In this document: in pieces, positions 41,753 to 50,371 of the stretch
How positions within the stretch are numbered: position 1 is the first letter of the stretch
Layout: each line of letters begins with the position of its first letter
NCBI RefSeq assembly: GCF_041737375.1
Contig: NZ_JBGSRV010000006.1
Span: 1 to 64,000, forward strand
Source of the DNA: Vampirovibrio sp041737375
Lineage (GTDB): Bacteria > Cyanobacteriota > Vampirovibrionia > Vampirovibrionales > Vampirovibrionaceae
Direction of reading: 5' to 3'
Length of the DNA stretch: 64,000 nucleotides
Notes under the pieces: model-generated
What the model saw: only the letters and a program-made list of their open reading frames with translations
Told to the model about the DNA's origin: nothing
Database searches by the model: none
Program-made: the position numbers and the translations under genes

Positions 41753-44596
41753 CTAATCGACAATCAGGGTTTTGAAAGCCTTGCTTTCAGCGGGTTCATG
41801 AAGCCGAGCGCTCAGCTGGTCCAGCGTTTTCATATCCAGACCATCGAAATAGACCAAGGCCACATGGTTTCCGTAGTAGACCGAAACATCCACCACTTCA
41901 CCGGGATATTTTTCTCCCTGCTGACCATCCCAGGCCAATTGAATCCAGACCTTCTGGCGCATCTGCAAATCAGTACGACCCTTCAGGTTCACAATCACGC
42001 CCAGCTCGCTAATCTCCTGGGTCATGCCGCTTACCGGCGCAGAGCCGTCCACCGGGATCAGGGTGCAATTCATAAACTTGCTCACCGAAGGCGCCACCCG
42101 AATCAGGCGATCTTTGGGACGATAGATTTGCTTGGCCAAATCAACCCGTTGCTCGGCAGTCAGCTGGGCAAATTCCAAGCCGGTTTTTAACTGGCCACCA
42201 CCCGCATCTTCTACCCGTTTTACCACTGCGGACAGCTCACTGATTTCTCCCGATTGCCACTGAATGCGGATGCGAACCGGCTGACCCATTTCCAACTTGG
42301 GGCCTTTTTTCAGATAGACCGAAATACCGCTTTCACTGACTTCATTGGAAAAACCTATGACAAACTGATTATCCACATTCACCACACAAGATAGCGTGGC
42401 CTGAAACCGTGGCGCTCCCCGCTTTAAAGGGGTTTCAACCGCAGAAGAGAGCCGGAAGGGCGTGGTAATTAACTGCCAGAAAGACTTGCTGGTGTTGGTG
42501 TACACATAATCATCGGCCCAAATTTCAGCGGAACCAAACATATGGCGCACCAGCTTCTGATGCTGTTCCTCAGTGCGATCGACCACCTGAAAACCGATAT
42601 AGTGGCGGTTGCTTTCATCCACCACACTTCGCACCACTTGTACGGAAAGAATAGTGGTTTCGTTAATATCCCAATCCATCAGCTTGAGTAAAACGGTGCC
42701 CGAAATGGGAACCGGCTCATCAAACACCAGCGCCACACCACTTTCACTGATATTGGTGGTGTAACCGACCGCAATAGAATTATCCAGTAATTTCAATTCA
42801 CAACGAATCCGCCGAAAAATACGGGGAGTCAACCGGAATTGGGGACGCTCCTGAGCCACATAAATGGCACCCAGTAATAAAATCAGGTTATACAACGACC
42901 AGGCCAGGTTGGTATAAATACCTCCAGCGTATTCCGGGGTATGAATGCCTCGAATGACGGCCATGCCAATGCCCACAATGGTTAAAGCGGCAATCATGAC
43001 CTGAGGGAAAACAATTCGCCAGTTGAAGTTCAGTTTTTCGGTAAGGCCCCCTTTGGGCGTTACCCGAAACTTGGCCCGCTTGGGCGACAGAAAGGTTAAA
43101 AAAGTAGTTAAGCTCAGGTAAATGCAGAAGCAGGTTTCATACACTTCTGACCAGAAGCTATGGCGCACCCCTCGGGAAATAATGATGTAACCCAACGTGG
43201 TGGCTAAAAAGCTGGGGGTGTAGTAAATCAATACTTCTACAAAGCCGGAGTTTACCGTTTTAAAGCCAAACAACAGGAAAAACAGGGGGGCTACCATAAA
43301 AATTAACCGGGGCAGACCGTGGAAAAAGTACCAAATGCCCGTAAAGTAACAAAGCCGCTGGGCAAGACTTAAACCCTTGGCAAATATGGGGTTTTCCAGG
43401 CAATAAATTTGGGTCATTCCGCGTGCCCAGCGCAAGCGTTGTTTAATTACATCCGCAAAGCTATCCTGAGCCATCCCGGCGGCCAAATCACGATTGTAAT
43501 AAAGCGATTTCCAGCCCATGCCGTGAATTCGCATGCCGGTATGTACGTCTTCGGTAATGGTTTCCACAGCAAACCCATCTACGCTTTGCAGGGCGGCACG
43601 GCGAAATAGCGCGCCACTTCCTGCGAAAAAGGCAGCGCCCCAATAATCGTTCCCCGGTTGAATCACGTGGAAAAACAGATCCTGCTCGTTATTAATTTCT
43701 TTAGAAGACAACAGGTTGCGCTGAAACGGATCATCCGTAAAAAAGTGTTGAGGGGTTTGCACAAAGCCCAGCCGCTCATCCAGAAAAAAGCCGACCGTTT
43801 CATTGAGGAAGTTTCTAGAAGGGACGTGATCCGCGTCAAATACCAGAATTAATTCGCTGTTGCTGTACTGCATGGCGTTGTTCAGGTTACCGGCCTTGGC
43901 ATGGGTATTTTCCGGGCGGGTAATGTATTGAACATTCAGCTTTTCGGCCAACTGCCTCATTTCAGGGCGATTGCCGTCATCGCAGAGATAAACGGTTTTC
44001 TTGGGGTAATCCACCCCCTGGCAACCTACCAGCGAGCGGTACAAAACGCTGACCGGCTCGCCGTAGGTGCAAACCATAATATCCACCGAGGGCAACTGCT
44101 CGGGGGTAAATCGACTCAGGCTGACCGATTGATGATCCGTTTGGCCCCACACCTGAAAGTAGCCAATGGCCATGCCAAAAAAGGCCAGCACTTCGGCCCC
44201 ATAAATCAGCACCGAAATAAAAATAGCCAACGGATTACTGAAATCCAAAGTATCCAGACCCCGCCATAACAAATGGCGCACACTGGTTAACACCGTGAGT
44301 AACATGACAAACTTACGGGCAGTGGGAAAAAAGATGGCCGTTACCACCATAGCCACTATCAGCAAACAGGATACCAATACCTGCAACAGTAAAGGCAAAA
44401 ACAGGGAGGTATCCGGGAAAAGTGGACGGGACAAAACACCCGAATAAGTAGACGCATAATCGGAGATAGAAGCACCCGAGGAAAAAGCCGCTGTGGCGGG
44501 ATCCTGGGTAGGAATTTGCCAGAAAATAAATAGAACCGCCACCACACCCAACAACAGGGCCGCTATGGTTAAAATTTTTCGAGTTGCGCCATTCAT
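41753..44596 (-). CDS. bcsA: Cellulose synthase catalytic subunit (BcsA-like) with three PilZ-like domains
   Basis: Inner-membrane family 2 glycosyltransferase that polymerises and exports a beta-glucan. About 947 residues from ATG 44596 (GTG 44635 is an alternative; neither has a good ribosome binding site). Several N-terminal membrane helices precede the GT domain, with CTYGEP (about 175), DDGNRPEM, FDADH (about 252), TED (about 346) and QRLRW (about 388); further helices follow. The C-terminal third holds three PilZ-like units: one near 595-690 with RIFRR and NISESG, one near 727-830 with RGAPR and VSESG, and a third, more divergent, near 832-940 with ISELG. A single PilZ is usual. c-di-GMP activation is expected from the family. 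No bcsB lies nearby. Confidence 0.92.
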   Translation of the reverse strand: MNGATRKILTIAALLLGVVAVLFIFWQIPTQDPATAAFSSGASISDYASTYSGVLSRPLFPDTSLFLPLLLQVLVSCLLIVAMVVTAIFFPTARKFVMLLTVLTSVRHLLWRGLDTLDFSNPLAIFISVLIYGAEVLAFFGMAIGYFQVWGQTDHQSVSLSRFTPEQLPSVDIMVCTYGEPVSVLYRSLVGCQGVDYPKKTVYLCDDGNRPEMRQLAEKLNVQYITRPENTHAKAGNLNNAMQYSNSELILVFDADHVPSRNFLNETVGFFLDERLGFVQTPQHFFTDDPFQRNLLSSKEINNEQDLFFHVIQPGNDYWGAAFFAGSGALFRRAALQSVDGFAVETITEDVHTGMRIHGMGWKSLYYNRDLAAGMAQDSFADVIKQRLRWARGMTQIYCLENPIFAKGLSLAQRLCYFTGIWYFFHGLPRLIFMVAPLFFLLFGFKTVNSGFVEVLIYYTPSFLATTLGYIIISRGVRHSFWSEVYETCFCIYLSLTTFLTFLSPKRAKFRVTPKGGLTEKLNFNWRIVFPQVMIAALTIVGIGMAVIRGIHTPEYAGGIYTNLAWSLYNLILLLGAIYVAQERPQFRLTPRIFRRIRCELKLLDNSIAVGYTTNISESGVALVFDEPVPISGTVLLKLMDWDINETTILSVQVVRSVVDESNRHYIGFQVVDRTEEQHQKLVRHMFGSAEIWADDYVYTNTSKSFWQLITTPFRLSSAVETPLKRGAPRFQATLSCVVNVDNQFVIGFSNEVSESGISVYLKKGPKLEMGQPVRIRIQWQSGEISELSAVVKRVEDAGGGQLKTGLEFAQLTAEQRVDLAKQIYRPKDRLIRVAPSVSKFMNCTLIPVDGSAPVSGMTQEISELGVIVNLKGRTDLQMRQKVWIQLAWDGQQGEKYPGEVVDVSVYYGNHVALVYFDGLDMKTLDQLSARLHEPAESKAFKTLIVD

Positions 44597-44748
44597 AAGG
44601 AAAAACGTCCTAATGCTCTCCGTCACCCACCTCACGGATAAAATCCGGCCAGTGTAGCATTATCATCCTCTTGCGGACGCAAACCGACACCCTCCAAACA
44701 GAGGAGATGTACGGAAGATATTTAGGGAAGAGGTTTAAGAAAGAACAA

Positions 44749-45369
44749 TCAGGCCCAATGCCGTACGTTGCCAGTAACCCACAAAATATAAGGGGTGCGA
44801 CCCATTAAAGCGCTTACCGAAAGCCACAAGGCGCTTATTAAAAAGATACCCATAAACACAAGCGGCACCATGGCACTCAAGCTGGCCAAAGGTGTAGAAA
44901 TGACAGACAAAGGGGCTAGCTTTAAGATGGCTTGCAGCAGGTCTAAAAAAGCTCTGAGCAGAAGATAGGGGAATAGAATAAAAAAGTTGAGAATAAGCCC
45001 GGTCAATATGTGAAAGCGCAGAAAATAAGGGGCCTCTCGACCGGAACGGCCCACCAGCAACCAGTAAAATCCGGCCAACAGAACCAACACCAGCGCAAAG
45101 GGATAAAAAGCCACCAGCAAAATCACACCCACAATCATCAGTATGATTTTGTTGCGCTTTAAATAATCCACGTTCCGAATGCCATGGCGCACCAGAAAAT
45201 TGTAGGCCAGGCCCAGCACAATCAGTACCATAAAGCCCTCTTCGGACATGCCGGTACCCAAGGTCATGATGTAAGCCAAAGCGAGAAAGAAAATGACCGC
45301 AAATAGCTTCAAATTAAAATCGCTGGACTGACCACCAGGAAATTTTAAAACATTGTTGACTGGACTCAT
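44749..45369 (-). CDS. Multi-span membrane protein, possibly Tic20-like
   Basis: A 206-residue protein with about five to six hydrophobic segments: LKLFAVIFFLALAYIMTLG, FMVLIVLGLAYNFLV, IILMIVGVILLVAFYPFALV, a segment around FHILTGLILNFFILFPYLLL, and MVPLVFMGIFLISALWLSV. The stretch APYFLRFHILTGLILN recalls the RFxxxxAxLL pattern of the cyanobacterial Tic20 family, but I cannot verify this. It lies 150 bp upstream of bcsA on the same strand. Function unknown. Confidence 0.6.
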   Translation of the reverse strand: MSPVNNVLKFPGGQSSDFNLKLFAVIFFLALAYIMTLGTGMSEEGFMVLIVLGLAYNFLVRHGIRNVDYLKRNKIILMIVGVILLVAFYPFALVLVLLAGFYWLLVGRSGREAPYFLRFHILTGLILNFFILFPYLLLRAFLDLLQAILKLAPLSVISTPLASLSAMVPLVFMGIFLISALWLSVSALMGRTPYILWVTGNVRHWA

Positions 45370-45452
45370 CTAATCAGCCTACTCCAAAACCAGTGGGCAG
45401 GACAAGACACCTGAATTTGAGACAGGCCGGAAAACAAGCCAGACCCCAAGGA

Positions 45453-46076
45453 TCATGGCGTGTTTTTATTGATAGAGGCCTTGGCATTGCGCATAAAACT
45501 GGGCAAGTCCGACTTAACCGCAGCCAGAATCATGGCGTGTGGCACCAAGGGGCCAGGATCCAGTTTCAGGTTGTAACTGAGAATGGTTTTTGTGCCATTA
45601 TCCGCCGGGGTTAAGCGCCAAGAGCCTTGGATATCCCGAAAGCTACCGCTCACCCGATGAAACGTCAACGAGTGAGGGGGTGACAGTTCCTGCGATAAAA
45701 TATAGTTGAAGGAGGGGAGTAAATGGGTCATCAACACCGTAAAGGCAACGGTTTGCTTGTTGCCCGTTTTGGACAACACCTGAAGCCTTTTCACCTTGCG
45801 TTCTTGCGATAACAGGGTCTTCTGATCACTGACCACCGTCCACACCGTTTCAGGGGACTTGGCAATGAGAATTTTAGCCTCGACCGAAGGCACCGTATTG
45901 GGGGCCGTGTACTGTTTGACGATGACATTGCCCTGCTTTAGAGTTTGCCACTCGGCAGATTCTGCCTGAGCGACAGAGCCTACTAACAGCAAGCCCATTA
46001 AAAAAGCACCAAGGGTAAAACAGTGACCGAGAAGCAAGGCTTGCCGGGCGTGTAAGCGTAATGAAGTAACAAACAC
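45453..46076 (-). CDS. Exported SRPBCC/START-like protein
   Basis: A 207-residue protein with a signal peptide ending SVAQA-ES near residue 38. The mature part has the SRPBCC (polyketide cyclase/START-like) pattern: ILIAKSPETVWTVVSDQKTL, then LTFHRVSGSFRDIQGSWRL and a long final helix PHAMILAAVKSDLPSFMRN. Such domains bind hydrophobic ligands. A periplasmic location is inferred. A TATACT element on the minus strand near 46130 may be the promoter. Confidence 0.8.
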   Translation of the reverse strand: MFVTSLRLHARQALLLGHCFTLGAFLMGLLLVGSVAQAESAEWQTLKQGNVIVKQYTAPNTVPSVEAKILIAKSPETVWTVVSDQKTLLSQERKVKRLQVLSKTGNKQTVAFTVLMTHLLPSFNYILSQELSPPHSLTFHRVSGSFRDIQGSWRLTPADNGTKTILSYNLKLDPGPLVPHAMILAAVKSDLPSFMRNAKASINKNTP

Positions 46077-46234
46077 TAGGCAAAATCCTCCAAAAGATTT
46101 TCAGGAAAACCATTTTCCGTAATAATATATAGTATAGACGATCGTTTTTTTGGGAACCGGGGCGCAAATCATGTTGATAACACCCCTTCTATAAAGTAAC
46201 GACGCCAAAGAGAGTCAAGAGTTTCAGCAACCGT

Positions 46235-48490
46235 ATGTCCTCTTCTAATCAGCCATTCAGTTTTTTTATGAAAAAAGCCAAGACCATCGCAGTGACAAAA
46301 CCCATTCAACCCAAGCCCAGAAATGTCTTTTCCGCCTTGGCCTTTGGCACCTTAGGCGTTATCAGCGTTCTGCTGGCTTTTTTATGGCTCACCCAGCAAA
46401 CCAGTTGGCTTCCGGCCCCCATTAAAAATGTGCTGGTGTCCGGCGGCGGAGATGACCACCGTATTTTTACGGCAAACGTCACCTTAAACCGGCAAGACGC
46501 AAGGGCGCTGTATCGCTCAGCCTTAACAGACCTACAGGAGAGCAACTACGAAGCGGCCCTGTCAAAATTTAAAAGGCTGGAAAGTGTTTATCCCGGCTTA
46601 CAGGATTTTTTGTGGCTCCATGAAGCCGAGGCTTACGCTGGACAAGGCAATGAGTGGGCCGTTCAAAAAAAACTGACGGCCTTGGTGGATAAACAAGCCC
46701 TCAGTCCGTTTGGAACCGTGGCCCTGTACCGAATCGGACAGTCCCAGTTTCGGGGCAGCGAGTGGGCCGCGGCTCAAAAAACGTTTTCAGAGGTACGCAA
46801 CCTTTACCCCAATACCGATTACGCATTGGGCAGCCTTTACTATCTGGGGGCTTTATTTGACAAAGAAGCAGCCACCCAGCCACAAGCCATTGCGTCATTA
46901 AAGGGCTACCTGTCCCAGTGTCCCAATTGCAAGTTCAGCGCAGAAGCCGCCGACTTGCTGGAACAACGATTAACCACACCCAACGCGGAAGAACACACCC
47001 TGATTGGCCTCGGTGGAGCCAGCGCTTCCAAGGATTTAAAAAAAACGCTATCCCACTTGGCAAAAGGAAACCGCCCCTCCACCTGGCTTACCTTGGGGAA
47101 AACCCAGATTCGGGCGGAACAAATTACCAGTGGCGTGCAAACCCTAACCAACGGCCTACCCTTTGCCACCCAACTGGATGAAGTGCGGGAAGCTGTGGAC
47201 ACCATTTTGGCCCACACCCCGGACAACGACAAAAAAATAGCGCTTTTAAAGGCCATCAGCCTCAAGCTGCCCAATCCGGGTGGCGATTATGTGTTATGGA
47301 AACTGGCCCAACTGGACGAAGCCCAGGCCAACGGTCTTTATCAACAAATTGTCCAAAATTACCCCAAAGGCGATTATGCGCCTGAAAGCGGCTGGCAGCT
47401 GCTCTGGCCACTGCTTTCCAGCGGACAGGACGCCTTGTTTATCCAGCAGGGTCAAGCCTATTTATCCCGTTACCCATATAGTAAAGCGGCCCCCAAGGTG
47501 CTTTTCTGGATTGCCAAACGTCTGGAAAAATCCCAAAGCAGTCAAGCCACCCAAACCTATCAGCGATTGGTTGATAAGTATCCCGGCAATTACTACGCAT
47601 TTCGGGCCAAAGGCAGACTGAACGTACTGGTGGGAGGCAAGCCCGATCCGGGCTGGCCCACCTTAACCAACCGCATTGATTACCCACCGGCCCCTACCGA
47701 TTTCAACACACTGGATATTATTCCGGAGGCCAGCCAGTTCGGGCCGAATGAACAGGGCTGGCAGCTGAAAAATACAGCCAAAGAGCTACAACGCATTGGG
47801 GCCGCCGACGATTTAAAACTACTGGCCACTGAAACCATGGGCAAGGTTCCTCCCGCCCTGGAAAGCTGGGCCGCCCAAGTTTCCGGGGACCGGGCCAAAG
47901 GCTTGCGCGCCATGCGAGACGGGCTGGAGCAACAGGTGAAAGACTCGTTCATCAATTCGGGCGGGGCGGACATTCAACCCGCAGGCACCACCGATGAACT
48001 CAAACTGCTGTATCCCCTTTATTTCTCCGACAGGATTAGCGGCGCTGCAGTTCGCAATAAACTGGATCCCTTTTTAATACAGTCTTTAATGCGGGAAGAG
48101 AGCTACTTTAACGAGTTTGCCATTAGCACCTCCAACGCCCGTGGACTGATGCAGTTACTGCCCAGCACCGCCAAAGAAGTGGCTGGCTGGGAAGGGCTTT
48201 CCAACTTTCAAACCAGCGACCTGTTTTCCCCGGACATGAATATTCGCCTCGGTTCTCGATACCTGGCCCATTTGCATAGCCTGTTTAGCGGGAACGCCAT
48301 GCCAGCCGTAGGCGCATACAATGGCGGCCCCAACGCCATGAAGCGATGGGTGCAAGGGTCCAGCAGCTTTAATAACGATCCCGATTTCTTTGTAGAAAAA
48401 ATCCCCTACGAGCAAAGCCGGGACTACATCAAAAAAGTGTTTACCAGTTACTGGAACTACAGCCGCCTTTATAGCCAACCTGCCATCTAA
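46235..48490 (+). CDS. Soluble-type lytic murein transglycosylase
   Basis: A 751-residue cell-wall enzyme that cleaves the MurNAc-GlcNAc bond to give 1,6-anhydro ends. A membrane anchor (ALAFGTLGVISVLLAFLWL, about residues 30-50) is followed by a long helical TPR-like superhelix like that of Slt70 (about 80-570), then the SLT domain: LIQSLMREESYFNEFA with the catalytic Glu (about 624), STSNARGLMQLLPSTA, and AVGAYNGGPNAMKRW. The start is ATG 46235; ATG 46268 is a second option and neither has a strong ribosome binding site. Divergent from the SRPBCC gene. Confidence 0.93.
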   Translation: MSSSNQPFSFFMKKAKTIAVTKPIQPKPRNVFSALAFGTLGVISVLLAFLWLTQQTSWLPAPIKNVLVSGGGDDHRIFTANVTLNRQDARALYRSALTDLQESNYEAALSKFKRLESVYPGLQDFLWLHEAEAYAGQGNEWAVQKKLTALVDKQALSPFGTVALYRIGQSQFRGSEWAAAQKTFSEVRNLYPNTDYALGSLYYLGALFDKEAATQPQAIASLKGYLSQCPNCKFSAEAADLLEQRLTTPNAEEHTLIGLGGASASKDLKKTLSHLAKGNRPSTWLTLGKTQIRAEQITSGVQTLTNGLPFATQLDEVREAVDTILAHTPDNDKKIALLKAISLKLPNPGGDYVLWKLAQLDEAQANGLYQQIVQNYPKGDYAPESGWQLLWPLLSSGQDALFIQQGQAYLSRYPYSKAAPKVLFWIAKRLEKSQSSQATQTYQRLVDKYPGNYYAFRAKGRLNVLVGGKPDPGWPTLTNRIDYPPAPTDFNTLDIIPEASQFGPNEQGWQLKNTAKELQRIGAADDLKLLATETMGKVPPALESWAAQVSGDRAKGLRAMRDGLEQQVKDSFINSGGADIQPAGTTDELKLLYPLYFSDRISGAAVRNKLDPFLIQSLMREESYFNEFAISTSNARGLMQLLPSTAKEVAGWEGLSNFQTSDLFSPDMNIRLGSRYLAHLHSLFSGNAMPAVGAYNGGPNAMKRWVQGSSSFNNDPDFFVEKIPYEQSRDYIKKVFTSYWNYSRLYSQPAI

Positions 48491-48586
48491 AACAAGAATC
48501 CCATTAATTCTATCCGCTCGTCTGGTTTGCAAACAGTCTTGTATCGTGTAAGATGAGCGGCAGCGTTAATATGGATTTTATGCCTT

Positions 48587-50299
48587 ATGACAGACTATGG
48601 TTCTTTCGTACTTATGTTACACAGTCACTTGCCCTTTTACCGTAAGGCTGGCATGTGGCCGTTTGGGGAAGAAAACCTTTACGACTGCATGGTGGAAACT
48701 TATATCCCCTTGCTGAACGCCCTGAATGAACTACGGGAAGAAGGAATCAAGGCTGGTATTACCGTGGGGCTTACCCCTATCCTGACTGAACAACTCGCTG
48801 ATGAGTATTTACAGGAAGGCTTCATTAAATTTGTTAAAGGCCGCATTGCGGTCATTGATGAAGACGTAGAACGCTACCCCGATCCCCAAGTACCTCACTC
48901 CGAGCATCTTGGTTTTTTAGCGGGTTACTACAAACACTTTTACACCCAAATTCTGGAAAATTTTACGGTTAAATATCAAAAAAATCTGGTGCAGGCTTTT
49001 AAAGAACTGCAAGATGATGGATGCATTGAAATCACCACCTCCGGGGCCACCCACGGCTTTTTGCCATTGCTGGGAACCGATGAGAGCATTCAGGCTCAAA
49101 TTAAAGTAGGCGTTGAATCTTACAAACGCCACTTTGGCAGAGCGCCCAAAGGCATTTGGTTGCCAGAGTGCGCTTACCGGCCCGCACAGGAACATGCAGA
49201 TCCAGAAACCGGAAAACCCACCTTGCGACCTGCCATTGAAGCTTTCTTGTGTGAGCATGGCCTGAAGCACTTCTTTACCGAATACCACGCCATTGAAGGC
49301 AGCGCTACCAGCGATATTCGCAGAGATTTTGGCGTTTACAGAGATATTCAATACATTCCGCTGCCCAACCGGGGCGAAACCGGCCTGACAACGCACGAAG
49401 CGTACTGGCTGAAGGATTATCCCGTGGCAGTTATTGGCCGCAACAACCGGGCCAGCTTCCAGGTATGGTCCGCAGCGCACGGGTATCCGGGCGATGGACT
49501 TTACCGGGAATTTCACCGAAAAGACGCCAATTCCGGCATGAAATACTGGCGTTTAACCAGTAAAGATGCTGAGCTGGGCGACAAAATGCTGTATGATCCC
49601 CTGTTGGCCCAAAACCAAACCAAAATGCATGCGGATCACTTTGTCTCTCTGGTTCACGATATTTTGAAAGAACAAAGCCAAAAAACAGGCGAACCCAGCC
49701 TGGTGATGGTTTCTTTCGATACCGAACTGTACGGTCACTGGTGGTTTGAAGGAACCACCTGGCTGAAACATGTGATTAAAATGCTGCACGGGTGCGAAGG
49801 TGTTAGCGTGGAAACCTCCAGCCAATATCTGGAAAATCACCCGCCCCAGCAGGCCATTGAACTACCGGAAAGCACCTGGGGCCAGGGCGGCCACTATTGG
49901 GTGTGGCACAACCAGCACACCGCCTGGATGTGGCCTGTGATTCACCAAAGCGAAGTGCGCATGCGTAAACTGGTTCAACAGTTTGCCAATGAAAGCGATC
50001 CGCTGAAGGTGGAGGTGTTGAATCAGGCGCTGAGAGAGCTACTTTTATTGCAAAGCAGCGACTGGCCCTTCCTGGTAACCACGTTTCAGGCCAAAGATTA
50101 TGCGGTAGAGCGGTTTGAAAAGCACGTTGAATTTTTTAACGAGCTATGCGAAATGATGGAAACCGGCAAGATTGACACCCAAAAGCTGGCAGCCAGCGAA
50201 GATGTGGACAATCCGTTCCCCAACCTGGATTACCGCTGGTTTAATAACAGCAACAGCTTGCCACCCGCCAGCATTACAAGCACCCTGCAAACCGTTTAA
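48587..50299 (+). CDS. GH57 1,4-alpha-glucan branching enzyme
   Basis: A 570-residue GH57 (beta/alpha)7-barrel enzyme that makes alpha-1,6 branches in glycogen. N-terminal MLHSHLPFYRK; nucleophile Glu in GIWLPECAY (about residue 191); acid/base Asp in SFDTELYGHWWFEG (about 377); then a DUF1957-type helical C-terminal domain with WGQGGHYWVW. These fit the GH57 branching enzymes of Thermus/Thermococcus type rather than GH13 GlgB. A second GH57 gene follows 72 bp later, so they probably form one glycogen operon. Confidence 0.9.
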   Translation: MTDYGSFVLMLHSHLPFYRKAGMWPFGEENLYDCMVETYIPLLNALNELREEGIKAGITVGLTPILTEQLADEYLQEGFIKFVKGRIAVIDEDVERYPDPQVPHSEHLGFLAGYYKHFYTQILENFTVKYQKNLVQAFKELQDDGCIEITTSGATHGFLPLLGTDESIQAQIKVGVESYKRHFGRAPKGIWLPECAYRPAQEHADPETGKPTLRPAIEAFLCEHGLKHFFTEYHAIEGSATSDIRRDFGVYRDIQYIPLPNRGETGLTTHEAYWLKDYPVAVIGRNNRASFQVWSAAHGYPGDGLYREFHRKDANSGMKYWRLTSKDAELGDKMLYDPLLAQNQTKMHADHFVSLVHDILKEQSQKTGEPSLVMVSFDTELYGHWWFEGTTWLKHVIKMLHGCEGVSVETSSQYLENHPPQQAIELPESTWGQGGHYWVWHNQHTAWMWPVIHQSEVRMRKLVQQFANESDPLKVEVLNQALRELLLLQSSDWPFLVTTFQAKDYAVERFEKHVEFFNELCEMMETGKIDTQKLAASEDVDNPFPNLDYRWFNNSNSLPPASITSTLQTV

Positions 50300-50371
50300 A
50301 CTCAGGGAAACCTGTTAAAAAACGGACTATCCAAACCTGATTTATCCAGCCGATGAGGAGGGAAACTTGTT

